Part shown: piece after piece, positions 1-6,857 of the stretch
How the letters are laid out: each line of letters begins with the position of its first letter
Position numbering within the stretch: the first letter of the stretch is position 1
Assembly: GCA_937901625.1 (NCBI GenBank)
Contig: CALDIE010000024.1
Coordinates: 1-10,228 of the forward strand
Length of the DNA: 10,228 nt
Origin: an uncultured Lachnospiraceae bacterium
GTDB taxonomy: Bacteria; Bacillota; Clostridia; Lachnospirales; Lachnospiraceae
Direction of reading: 5' to 3'
Position numbers and translations under genes: made by a program
Notes under the pieces: model-generated
Database searches by the model: none
Told to the model about the DNA's origin: nothing
What the model saw: the letters and a program-made list of their open reading frames with translations, nothing else

Positions 1-49
1 GCGACCACCGAGATCTACACTCTTTCCCTACACGACGCTCTTCCGATCT
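1..49 (+). other. Illumina P5/TruSeq sequencing adapter (contaminant)
   Basis: These 49 bases match, from memory, the 3' 49 bases of the 58-base Illumina TruSeq universal (P5) adapter. They begin at its GCGACCACCGAGATC portion and end at the GCTCTTCCGATCT read-1 priming end. Only the first nine adapter bases are absent. This is library-construction DNA, not genome sequence. The phage reading frame is already open at base 51, so the adapter marks a read start inside a gene. Confidence 0.98.
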
Positions 50-635
50 TTGGACTATCACCAACGCAGGTGGCATGGATGATGTTGACCTCGTGAAATT
101 TGTGGAGCGCATGAAGACAGTAAAGGCGGCTGTTGTGGACGATTCAGGAAGTTCGGCAGAGGCGCATACTCTTGAAGTGCCGTATAATGCAAGGGAAACA
201 TTATTGGCTGAACTGAGGGATGGTTTATACCGTGACGCTATGGCTCTTGACACTGACAAGATATCGGCAGGAAATGTGACTGCAACGGCTATTGAGGCCA
301 GTTACGAAAATCTGACCTTGAAATGCGACGACTTCGAAACGAATGTTACCGAGTTCATATATGGCTTGCTTGCGTTGATCGGAGTCACGGATTCTCCGAC
401 ATATAAGCGCAGTAAGATTATCAACATGGCAGAAGATACACAAATGGTGCTGTTAGCGGCACAGTATCTCGATAACGAAACCATATTAAAACATCTGCCG
501 TTTTTAAATCCTGACGAAATTAATGATATACTGGACAAACTTACAGAAGAAGAAGCAGGCAGATACGACCAAATGGAAGAAGACGAACTGAGGGGGCAGT
601 TGAACAATGGCGGACAAGGCGAGGGAGTGGACTGA
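50..635 (+). CDS. Phage portal protein, SPP1 Gp6-like, C-terminal part (5' truncated)
   Basis: The frame is open from the adapter junction (first whole codon at 51, reading WTITNAGG) to TGA at 633-635, about 194 codons. The ATG at 75 is therefore an internal methionine and not the start. The protein resembles the C-terminal half of SPP1 Gp6-family portal proteins. These form the dodecameric ring at the capsid vertex through which DNA is packaged and ejected. Supporting stretches are the MDDVDLVKFVERMKTVKAAV segment, AGNVTATAIEASYENL, YKRSKIINMAEDTQ, and ETILKHLPFLNPDE followed by an acidic tail. The last 29 bases overlap the next gene, as is common in phage head modules. Codon use is more AT-rich than the core of the contig, and GATC is almost absent. 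Family assignment is from recognition of motifs, not a search. Confidence 0.85.
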
Positions 636-972
636 CAAAACGATTAAGCAAATGGAGCGAGAAATCAGTGATATTTACGCCGAGGCGGTAGACGATATCA
701 CGAAAAAGTGGGATGCCTACATGAAGGAAGGTAATAAAGACCTTGAAAAGCTGTACGATGCTTACAAAAACGCCAGCCCCGATAATAAAACCAAAGCGGA
801 AAAAGCCTATAAGAATGCCGTTAAAGAACTGACCTTGCAAAATGATTCGTACAAGGAGATGCTTAACGAAACTACTTTACGGCTTGCAAATGCAAACAAG
901 GTTGCTCTTGCCTATGCGAATAATCAAATCCCAGATATATACGCCAAAAATTACGCTCAGATAGGCGAAGAC
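607..972 (+). CDS. Phage minor head (head morphogenesis) protein, N-terminal fragment
   Basis: ATG at 607 is preceded by AGGGGG at 591-596, ten bases upstream. The roughly 122 codons are rich in Lys, Glu, Asp and Tyr and probably helical. They contain repeated KAYKNA-like elements and a stretch ANANKVALAYANNQIPDIYAKNY that recalls SPP1 Gp7-type minor head proteins, which are usually encoded right after the portal gene. In that family these proteins bind the portal and enter the procapsid. The phage homology fades at IGED (964-972). The same frame then reads straight into UvrA, so the real C-terminus is missing. The position after an overlapping portal gene supports the call, but sequence similarity of this N-terminal region is weak. 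The end coordinate is my estimate of the chimeric junction and could be off by about 15 bases. Confidence 0.6.
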
Positions 973-990
973 TTGAAAAACATTGATGTG
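955..990. other. Probable chimeric junction: phage head gene to uvrA
   Basis: Left of this interval the frame reads as a phage minor head protein. Right of it, it reads as UvrA from a point just before the second ATPase domain. Codon style also changes: GATC occurs once in about 920 bases on the left and is frequent soon after. The shared-looking stretch near gacttgaaaaacattgatg could have supplied the microhomology that joined unrelated molecules or reads. The exact base cannot be fixed from this sequence alone. Confidence 0.8.
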
Positions 991-1926
991 AATTTCCCTC
1001 TGGGAGTGATGACTTGTGTGACAGGTGTGTCAGGTTCGGGAAAATCCTCCCTTGTCAATGAGATATTGTACAAGAAGCTGGCAAGAAAGCTGAACCGCGC
1101 TCGCACTATCCCCGGCAAGCACAAGACGATCAAGGGGTGGGAGCAGTTGGACAAGGTGATCAATATCGACCAATCTCCGATAGGGAGGACCCCGCGCTCC
1201 AATCCCGCGACATATACCGGGGTGTTCGACATGATACGAGATCTTTTCGCGGCGACCGCGGATGCCAAGGCAAGAGGTTATTCAAAGGGAAGATTTTCGT
1301 TTAATGTAAAGGGCGGACGCTGTGAAGCCTGCAGCGGTGACGGTATCGTCAAGATCGAGATGCACTTCCTGCCGGATGTGTATGTGCCTTGTGAAGTCTG
1401 CGGAGGAAAACGATATAATCGTGAGACGCTTGATGTCTGTTACAAGGGAAAAAATATCTATGATGTGCTTGAAATGACGGTGGAGGAGGCGCTGGAGTTC
1501 TTTTCGGCGGTGCCTTCTATCAGGAATAAGATTCGGACACTTTACGATGTGGGTCTTGGCTATATCCGTCTGGGACAGCCATCCACACAGTTATCGGGAG
1601 GTGAGGCGCAGCGTATCAAACTGGCAGCCGAGCTTTCCAGACGCAGTACGGGTAAGACGATCTATATTCTGGATGAGCCGACCACGGGGCTTCACTTTGA
1701 AGATGTTTCGAGGCTGATCGACATTCTGCAAAAGTTAGCGGACGGCGGAAATACCGTTGTGGTGATCGAGCACAATCTCGATGTGATCAAGACGGCCGAC
1801 TATATCATTGATATGGGACCGGAAGGCGGGGACGGCGGTGGCTGTGTCATCGCGACCGGTACGCCGGAGGAAGTAGCCAAAAAGAAAAAGAGTTACACGG
1901 GACAGTTTTTAAAGAAAATGTTGTAA
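973..1926 (+). CDS. uvrA: UvrA, excinuclease ABC ATPase subunit, C-terminal third (5' truncated)
   Basis: UvrA finds bulky DNA lesions together with UvrB and starts nucleotide excision repair in the cytoplasm. The fragment begins at LKNIDVNFPLG, normally just ahead of the second nucleotide-binding domain. It holds Walker A GVSGSGKSS (Lys codon at 1042), the zinc module CxxC-x19-CxxC (Cys codons 1321, 1330, 1390, 1399), the ABC signature LSGGEAQR (1591-1614), Walker B ILDEP (Asp codon 1672, Glu 1675) and the H-loop His (codon 1771). It stops with TAA at 1924-1926. About 317 codons are present of the roughly 940 usual for the family. The first ATPase domain and UvrB-binding region are absent because the frame is joined to phage sequence. 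What remains shows no damage, so an intact chromosomal uvrA was probably cut by a chimeric join. Confidence 0.95.
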   Translation: MKNIDVNFPLGVMTCVTGVSGSGKSSLVNEILYKKLARKLNRARTIPGKHKTIKGWEQLDKVINIDQSPIGRTPRSNPATYTGVFDMIRDLFAATADAKARGYSKGRFSFNVKGGRCEACSGDGIVKIEMHFLPDVYVPCEVCGGKRYNRETLDVCYKGKNIYDVLEMTVEEALEFFSAVPSIRNKIRTLYDVGLGYIRLGQPSTQLSGGEAQRIKLAAELSRRSTGKTIYILDEPTTGLHFEDVSRLIDILQKLADGGNTVVVIEHNLDVIKTADYIIDMGPEGGDGGGCVIATGTPEEVAKKKKSYTGQFLKKML

Positions 1927-1956
1927 GGATCTGCGTTTATAAGAGGACATGGGCGT

Positions 1957-2067
1957 ATGTTTGATGAGTTTCACTACCTTGCGGGAAGGGCGCTGCTTCA
2001 TTCCCATCGCGCCTCCGGAGACCGCATATGTAATGGAGCTTTTAAAAAGTGTGATCTTCGTGTATAA
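1957..2067 (+). CDS. Possible small ORF, 36 aa, unknown
   Basis: An ATG at 1957 sits nine bases after AAGAGGA (1941-1947), a fair ribosome site. It opens a 36-codon frame beginning MFDEFHYLAG and ending KCDLRV, with TAA at 2065-2067. The stop lies inside the proposed -10 box of mreB, so the two could compete or simply coincide. I recognise no family; the peptide has three basic clusters and no membrane segment. An alternative frame from the ATG at 1949 also stays open to about 2100. Given the short length this may be chance, and only conservation in relatives would support it. Confidence 0.2.
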   Translation: MFDEFHYLAGRALLHSHRASGDRICNGAFKKCDLRV

Positions 2068-2068
2068 T
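2040..2068 (+). promoter_or_regulatory. Candidate sigma-A-type promoter for mreB
   Basis: A perfect TATAAT lies at 2063-2068. Seventeen bases upstream is TTTTAA (2040-2045), a poor match to TTGACA (3 of 6). The surrounding bases are AT-rich compared with the flanks. Transcription would start near 2075 and give a leader of about 110 bases before the mreB start codon. The -10 element is convincing and the -35 is weak. Confidence 0.5.
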
Positions 2069-2103
2069 AAAATGACTGTTGTTTTGGAGAACCCCGAATG
2101 AGG

Positions 2104-2157
2104 CGGGAGAACTCCCGAAAGTTTTGCATGAAAGGGGCATCGGCAGAGCCGGATGCC
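2104..2157 (+). promoter_or_regulatory. Structured mreB leader: two hairpins
   Basis: Two inverted repeats lie between the candidate promoter and the mreB ribosome site. The first is CGGGAG (2104-2109) with CTCCCG (2112-2117), separated by two bases. The second pairs GGCAT-CGGC (2136-2144) with GCCG-ATGCC (2148-2157) around an AGA loop, with one bulged G at 2152. Neither is followed by a T-run, so they are not ordinary terminators. They could affect mRNA stability or mreB translation, or be recognised by a protein. No known riboswitch family is recognised. Confidence 0.35.
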
Positions 2158-2190
2158 GGACGGAATCTGTTGGAAAGAGGAAAGTTATGA
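2128..2190 (+). CDS. Possible 20-aa leader ORF overlapping mreB start
   Basis: ATG 2128 opens 20 codons (MKGASAEPDAG to ERGKL). They end at TGA 2188-2190, which overlaps the mreB start as ATGA. The arrangement resembles a coupling leader peptide, but no good ribosome site precedes the ATG. The frame also runs through the second hairpin and the mreB Shine-Dalgarno. It could equally be chance. Confidence 0.15.
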   Translation: MKGASAEPDAGRNLLERGKL

Positions 2191-3176
2191 ATTATACAGA
2201 TATAGGAATAGACTTGGGAACAGCCAGCATTCTGGTATACATCCGCGGTAAGGGTGTTGTATTAAAAGAGCCTTCCGTGGTGGCTTTTGATCGTGATACC
2301 AACAGGATCAAGGCGATCGGAGAGGATGCCCGACTGATGATCGGACGTACTCCCGGAACGATCGTAGCCGTAAGGCCACTTCGCCAGGGCGTTATCTCGG
2401 ATTATACCATTACGGAGCAGATGATGAAGTATTTCATCTCCAAGGCGATCGGAAAACGCAGTTTCAAAAGACCCAGGATAGCGGTCTGTGTGCCCAGTAA
2501 GGTAACGGAGGTTGAGCGTAAGGCGGTAGAAGACGCGACCTATCAGGCGGGAGCCAGAGAAGTGGCGATCATTGAAGAGCCGATAGCCGCAGCCATCGGT
2601 GCAGGGATCGATATCTCCAAACCGCAGGGAAATATGATCGTGGATATCGGCGGCGGAACGACCGATGTAGCCGTGATCTCCTTAGGAGATACGGTAGTGA
2701 GTGAATCGATCAAGATCGCCGGAGATGATTTCGATGAGGCGATCGTTCGTTATATGAGACGTAAATACAACCTCTTGATCGGCGATCGTACGGCAGAGGA
2801 TGTAAAGATCAATATCGGGACGGCATTCAAGCGCGACGAGGTGGATTATATGGATGTTCGCGGAAGGAACCTGATCACCGGTCTTCCGGAGACGGTACGT
2901 GTATCTTCCGATGAGACGACGGAGGCTCTTCGCGAGACGACGACGCAGATCCTCGATACGATCTGCAATGTTCTCGAAAAGACGCCGCCCGAACTTGCCG
3001 GAGACATCGTGGACAGAGGGATCGTGCTCACGGGAGGCGGTGCGATGTTGCGCGGACTCGAGGAACTGATCGAGGAACGTACGCACATCAATACGATGAC
3101 AGCGGATGAGCCGATGACCTGCGTGGCGATCGGTACCGGACGCTATATCGAGTCTTTGGCCGGTGACAAAGAATAA
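2187..3176 (+). CDS. mreB: MreB/Mbl, rod-shape-determining actin homologue
   Basis: MreB forms short ATP-dependent filaments under the membrane and guides the elongation machinery that builds the side-wall peptidoglycan. The start is ATG 2187 (MNYTDIGIDLGTAS), with AGAGGAAAG just upstream, giving 329 aa, the usual size. A longer frame from 2079 would add 36 residues with no family match. Actin-fold motifs are present: phosphate-1 loop around D9-L-G-T-A, phosphate-2 loop D153-IGGGTTD, and adenosine-binding LTGGGAML at about 281-288. MreB and Mbl cannot be separated here. Unlike the classic mreBCD arrangement, no mreC or mreD follows. The gene is closed by a strong terminator 25 bases after its stop, so it is probably transcribed on its own. 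Confidence 0.95.
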   Translation: MNYTDIGIDLGTASILVYIRGKGVVLKEPSVVAFDRDTNRIKAIGEDARLMIGRTPGTIVAVRPLRQGVISDYTITEQMMKYFISKAIGKRSFKRPRIAVCVPSKVTEVERKAVEDATYQAGAREVAIIEEPIAAAIGAGIDISKPQGNMIVDIGGGTTDVAVISLGDTVVSESIKIAGDDFDEAIVRYMRRKYNLLIGDRTAEDVKINIGTAFKRDEVDYMDVRGRNLITGLPETVRVSSDETTEALRETTTQILDTICNVLEKTPPELAGDIVDRGIVLTGGGAMLRGLEELIEERTHINTMTADEPMTCVAIGTGRYIESLAGDKE

Positions 3177-3200
3177 AAAGGCTGATCTCAGGAAAAATGT

Positions 3201-3262
3201 GACCTTTCGCAGGGAAGCGCGCCTTCGGGGGTGTTCCCGGCGGAAGGTCTTTTGTGTTATTT
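3201..3262 (+). terminator. Rho-independent terminator after mreB
   Basis: The outer stem pairs GACCTTTCGC (3201-3210) with GCGGAAGGTC (3240-3249), nine Watson-Crick pairs plus one G-T. It continues after short bulges into GGGAA (3212-3216) with TTCCC (3234-3238) and a TTCG-like apex. TTTTGTGTTATTT follows at once. The long stem with a T-rich tail is the standard intrinsic terminator form. It separates mreB from the recD2 cluster. I see no clear promoter in the remaining spacer up to 3348, only a T8-9 run near 3278-3285. Confidence 0.85.
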
Positions 3263-3348
3263 ATGCAGTTTCGGGTGTTTTTTTTACAAGCAGTGTCCCG
3301 ATGGAGGCAGCGCTGTAGTAAGATGGAACCGGAGGGAAGACCATAGAA

Positions 3349-5595
3349 GTGAAAACACTGAAGGGATACATAGAAAAAATCAGATTTCAGAGTCCGGTCA
3401 ACGGCTTTACAACCATGTATGTGGTGACGAAGGAAGGCCGGGAGCTTTGTGTCGGGTACGCGGCCGGTTTTAACGAAGGCAGTACCGTGGAGTTGGACGG
3501 GGACTTTGTGGAGCACGCGGAGTACGGGACAGAATTTAAGTTTAAACAGATCCGCGAGACAGCACCGGAGGATACGGCTTCGATCCTGCGCTATCTCGGG
3601 TCCGGCGCGATCAAGGGACTGGGGGAAAAACTGGCCATGCGCATCGTACAGGCCTTTGGAGAGGATACGTTAAGGATCCTTGAGGAAGAGCCGGAACGTC
3701 TTTCCGAGATCAAAGGGATCAGCCCGCGTAAGGCCAGGGAGATCACGGATCAGATGCTGGAAAAGAAGGGACAGCGGGATGCGATGATCTTTTTGCAGCA
3801 GTACGGCTTAAGCCGGGAACTGACGGCAAAAGTGTATCAAATGTACGGAGACGGGATATACCGGGTGATGCGGGAGAATCCGTACCGTCTGGCGGATGAG
3901 ATACCGGCGGTGGGATTTAAGAAGGCGGATGAGATCGCGAGAAAGTCCGGCATTACGGCGGATTCCTCCTACCGTATCCGTTGTGCCGTCCGCTATGTCC
4001 TGGAGGAGGCTGCCGCAGAGGGAAACTGTTATCTTCCCAAGGCAGAGCTTGTAAGCAAAACGGCGTTTCTGCTGGGACTCAGTGAAGGACCGGTAGAGGA
4101 TCTTTTGATAGATCTGATGATGGATCACGCCATCGTGATGAAGGTATTTGAGGAAGAGGAAAGGATCTACCTTGAGTCTTTTTATCGCGCGGAGGAATTC
4201 TGCGCGGGGAAACTTTTGGAATTACGTGACGGCTATTACGGCGGGAACGAGGAGACGCAAAAGAGAACCCGGGACATGCTGGACGAGGTATTGAGGGAGA
4301 TGTCGATCGAGCTGGATGAAGGTCAGAGAGAGGCTGTGCTTAAAGCGGTACAAAGCGGCGTATTTATTCTCTCAGGGGGTCCCGGAACGGGAAAGACCAC
4401 CACGATCAACGCGATCCTGCGCTACCTGGATGCGGCAGAGAAGAGTTTTGAACTTGCGGCTCCGACGGGAAGAGCGGCCAAGAGGATGACGGAGGCGACG
4501 GGGTTCGAAGCACAGACGGTTCACAGACTTTTGGAGATCGGTGCTGATCCCGGGGATACCAACGGTAAGTTTTATTACGGCAAAAGCGAGGAGAATCCCA
4601 TCGAAGCCGATGTGGTGATCGTAGATGAAGTCAGTATGCTGGATATTTATCTGTTAAAAGCGCTTTTACACGCGATCCCGCGCGGCGCGAGCCTGATCCT
4701 GGTAGGTGACGTGGATCAGCTGCCCAGCGTGGGTCCCGGCCAGATCCTTCGGGATGTGATCGGCTGCGATCGTTTTCCCAAGGCGATCTTACGAAGGATC
4801 TACAGACAGTCGAGCGAAAGTCACATCGTGGAGTACGCGCACCGGATCAATGAGGGGCAGGAGATCGACCTTTCCGTCAAACATAAGGATTTCTTCCTGC
4901 TTGAGAAGGATTCCGCCGAAGTGATCTACGGATATATCCACCAGCTTGTGGCAAAGGTCCTTCCGGAAAAACTGGGCATTGAGGGAGGGGACATTCAGGT
5001 TTTGACGCCGATGCGAAAAGGTCTTCTCGGAGTGGAAACCTTAAATAAAGTATTGCAGCAGCGTTTAAATCCCCCCGCGGACGACAAGGCGGAATATGTC
5101 TTTCGGGATACGGTCTTTCGTGAGGGAGACCGCGTCATGCAGGTAAAAAACGATTATGCGCTGGAATGGGAAGTCATCGGAAAATACGGGATCCCGGTGG
5201 AGAGCGGGGAAGGTGTATTTAACGGTGATGTTGGCCGGATCTTACAGATCAATACTTTCTTACAGATGATGAAGGTCGGATTTGAAGACGGCAGGCAGGT
5301 ATTCTATGAATTAAAGGATCTGGAGGAGCTGGAACTTGCTTATGCGGTTACCATCCATAAATCCCAGGGAAGTGAATATCCGGTGGTGATATTGCCGATC
5401 CTGTCGGGACCGCCGGTTTTGATGACAAGAAACCTTTTGTATACGGCTGTTACCAGAGCCAGAGATTGCGTCATTATCTTAGGCAGAGGACAGACGATAC
5501 AGCAGATGATCCATACGGACCGGATACAGAGGCGCTACACCTCTTTGGGGGATAGGATCCGTCAGATGGATATAAATGCGGAGGAGACGGATTGA
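3349..5595 (+). CDS. recD2: RecD2, SF1B 5'-3' DNA helicase (RecD/YrrC-like)
   Basis: RecD2 proteins are 5'-3' DNA helicases that act outside RecBCD in replication-fork and repair work in Firmicutes. The 748-aa length is close to family size. An N-terminal extension (about 1-80) is followed by helix-hairpin-helix elements (about 81-205, for example GLGEKLAMRI and IKGISPRKA). The motor has Walker A GGPGTGKTT (343-351, K349), Walker B VDEVSMLD (425-432), motif III GDVDQLPSVG (from 453), motif IV RRIYRQ (482-487), motif V VTIHKSQGSEY (667-677) and motif VI YTAVTRAR (698-705). All key residues are present. The start is GTG 3349 with GGAGGG at 3331-3336, which is slightly far upstream. The next gene starts inside its stop codon (TTGA, 5592-5595), suggesting translational coupling. 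It is the first gene of the cluster that ends with cdaA-cdaR. Confidence 0.95.
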   Translation: MKTLKGYIEKIRFQSPVNGFTTMYVVTKEGRELCVGYAAGFNEGSTVELDGDFVEHAEYGTEFKFKQIRETAPEDTASILRYLGSGAIKGLGEKLAMRIVQAFGEDTLRILEEEPERLSEIKGISPRKAREITDQMLEKKGQRDAMIFLQQYGLSRELTAKVYQMYGDGIYRVMRENPYRLADEIPAVGFKKADEIARKSGITADSSYRIRCAVRYVLEEAAAEGNCYLPKAELVSKTAFLLGLSEGPVEDLLIDLMMDHAIVMKVFEEEERIYLESFYRAEEFCAGKLLELRDGYYGGNEETQKRTRDMLDEVLREMSIELDEGQREAVLKAVQSGVFILSGGPGTGKTTTINAILRYLDAAEKSFELAAPTGRAAKRMTEATGFEAQTVHRLLEIGADPGDTNGKFYYGKSEENPIEADVVIVDEVSMLDIYLLKALLHAIPRGASLILVGDVDQLPSVGPGQILRDVIGCDRFPKAILRRIYRQSSESHIVEYAHRINEGQEIDLSVKHKDFFLLEKDSAEVIYGYIHQLVAKVLPEKLGIEGGDIQVLTPMRKGLLGVETLNKVLQQRLNPPADDKAEYVFRDTVFREGDRVMQVKNDYALEWEVIGKYGIPVESGEGVFNGDVGRILQINTFLQMMKVGFEDGRQVFYELKDLEELELAYAVTIHKSQGSEYPVVILPILSGPPVLMTRNLLYTAVTRARDCVIILGRGQTIQQMIHTDRIQRRYTSLGDRIRQMDINAEETD

Positions 5596-6335
5596 CCAAA
5601 GGGGAAAAATTGATCTTCGGAATGAAAAAAACGCAGGATCGCTTGCTGGAACTTATTTTTCCGCCGCGTTGTCCGTCCTGCGACAGGGTGACGAAAACAG
5701 CGGGGAAAGTGTGCGAAGAATGTGTCGGGAAACTTTGCTATGTGAAGGAAGCGCATTGCATGCGCTGCGGAAAACCGATGATCGGAGATGAGGACGGGGA
5801 ATTCTGCGAGGATTGCAAAAAACACAAGCACCTGTTTACAAGAGGGCGTTCCCTCTACGAGTACGCTTCCATCCGGGATTCTGTTTATCGTTTCAAGTAC
5901 AGCGGACGAAAGGAATACGCGGACTTTTACAGCCGTGAGATCGCGCTTCATCTCGGAAGAGAGATCCGCTCCTGGGAGTGCGACGGGATCATTCCCGTTC
6001 CCATGTATCGCGGGAAAGAGCGTGTTCGAGGCTACAACCAGGCCCGGTGGCTGGCGGATGCTCTGGGGGAGGAACTGGGGATCAAAGTGTATCCGGATAT
6101 GGTGGAACGCATCGTAAATACGCGCCCCATGAAGGAGCTAAATGCCGCGCAGAGACAAATAAATCTAAAAAATGCTTTTATAGTGAGAAGATATGATGTA
6201 AAATTATGTAGAGCGCTTATCGTAGATGATATATATACCACGGGGAGCACGATCGATCATGTGGCTGCGGCTTTGATGGCAGCGGGCGTGAAGGAGGTCT
6301 GCTTTGTTACGTTAGCGACAGGAACCGGGGTATAG
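5592..6335 (+). CDS. comFC: ComFC, ComF-family phosphoribosyltransferase-fold protein
   Basis: ComFC is needed for natural transformation in competent species and is also kept in many that are not known to be competent. It has a zinc-binding N-terminus and a PRTase-like domain, and acts with the ComFA helicase in DNA uptake. Four Cys pairs are seen, C27-C30, C41-C44, C56-C59 and C72-C75, fitting a zinc-ribbon-like region. The PRPP-loop motif VDDIYTTGST occupies 211-220, and VKELN-like MKELNAAQRQINLKNAF precedes it. Length is 247 aa, typical. I chose the TTG at 5592 because GGAGGAG (5580-5586) lies five bases away. ATG 5622 has no good ribosome site at the right distance. The start overlaps the recD2 stop by four bases. 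A markedly AT-rich patch lies within the gene at about 6140-6240. comFA is not in the window. Confidence 0.9.
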   Translation: MTKGEKLIFGMKKTQDRLLELIFPPRCPSCDRVTKTAGKVCEECVGKLCYVKEAHCMRCGKPMIGDEDGEFCEDCKKHKHLFTRGRSLYEYASIRDSVYRFKYSGRKEYADFYSREIALHLGREIRSWECDGIIPVPMYRGKERVRGYNQARWLADALGEELGIKVYPDMVERIVNTRPMKELNAAQRQINLKNAFIVRRYDVKLCRALIVDDIYTTGSTIDHVAAALMAAGVKEVCFVTLATGTGV

Positions 6336-6350
6336 GGAGGAAAAAGCGTT

Positions 6351-6845
6351 GTGTTAAGCGAATCCAGAGTAAAATTGATGACGAAGATGGCAGCCTTCGA
6401 AGCATACGACGGCAAGAAAAGTATGGCGATTGGTACCTATTTCCGGGGAGATTACATCGGCAAGGAAGTGATCAAATCGGTGATCTATGGTACCGTGGCC
6501 TTTTGTTTGCTTTTTGCCGTATATATCGCATACAATGCCGAGACCCTTTTGGCCGGCGTATACGACATGGATATTTTGGGATTTGCAAAAAAAGTTATGT
6601 TTGATTATCTGGTTTTTGTGGTGGGCTATTCCGTGGTGACATATGTAGTCTATGTGGTACGTTACCGCAAGGCCAGAAGAGAGATCCGTTCTTATTACAA
6701 CAATCTCAGGAGACTCGGTATGATGTACCGGAAGGGACGCGGCCGCAGCGCAAAAGAGGAAACGGAGAAGAAATCGGGGAAGAATGCGGCAAACGGAAAA
6801 AATACCGGCTCTTTCGCTTCAAAAAAGAGAGAAAGACGGGAGTAA
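6351..6845 (+). CDS. Uncharacterised two-pass membrane protein with basic tail (164 aa)
   Basis: I do not recognise this protein. The start is GTG 6351, with GGGAGG (6335-6340) ten bases upstream. Residues 1-43 are soluble. Two hydrophobic segments follow, about 44-62 (VIYGTVAFCLLFAVYIA) and 84-103 (DYLVFVVGYSVVTYVVYVV). The C-terminal 60 residues are strongly basic and Lys/Arg/Glu-rich, starting RYRKARREI and ending KKRERRE. By the positive-inside rule both ends should be cytoplasmic, with a short outside loop containing YNAETLLAGVYDMD. The gene lies 15 bases after comFC and 12 before the next membrane-protein gene, so it is almost surely co-expressed with both. A partner or anchoring role is possible but unproven. 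No enzyme motif is visible. Confidence 0.8.
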   Translation: MLSESRVKLMTKMAAFEAYDGKKSMAIGTYFRGDYIGKEVIKSVIYGTVAFCLLFAVYIAYNAETLLAGVYDMDILGFAKKVMFDYLVFVVGYSVVTYVVYVVRYRKARREIRSYYNNLRRLGMMYRKGRGRSAKEETEKKSGKNAANGKNTGSFASKKRERRE

Positions 6846-6857
6846 GGGAAGGCGAAG

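Noticed and set aside
50..1926. Prophage inserted in uvrA
   Set aside because: There is no integrase, attachment-site repeat or phage left/right end, only two partial head genes next to a sequencing adapter. A chimera explains this more simply.
1975..2025. Terminator after uvrA
   Set aside because: GGCGC and GCGCC around 1989-2011 can form a five-pair stem with a long loop, but no T-run follows. It is too weak to call.
2079..2186. Longer mreB start at 2079
   Set aside because: It adds 36 residues with no resemblance to the family and runs through the leader hairpins. ATG 2187 has a strong ribosome site and the standard MreB N-terminus.
3231..3473. Plus-strand ORF MFPAEGLLCY in the mreB-recD2 spacer
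   Set aside because: It starts inside the terminator stem, runs out of frame into recD2 and has no ribosome site or known domain.
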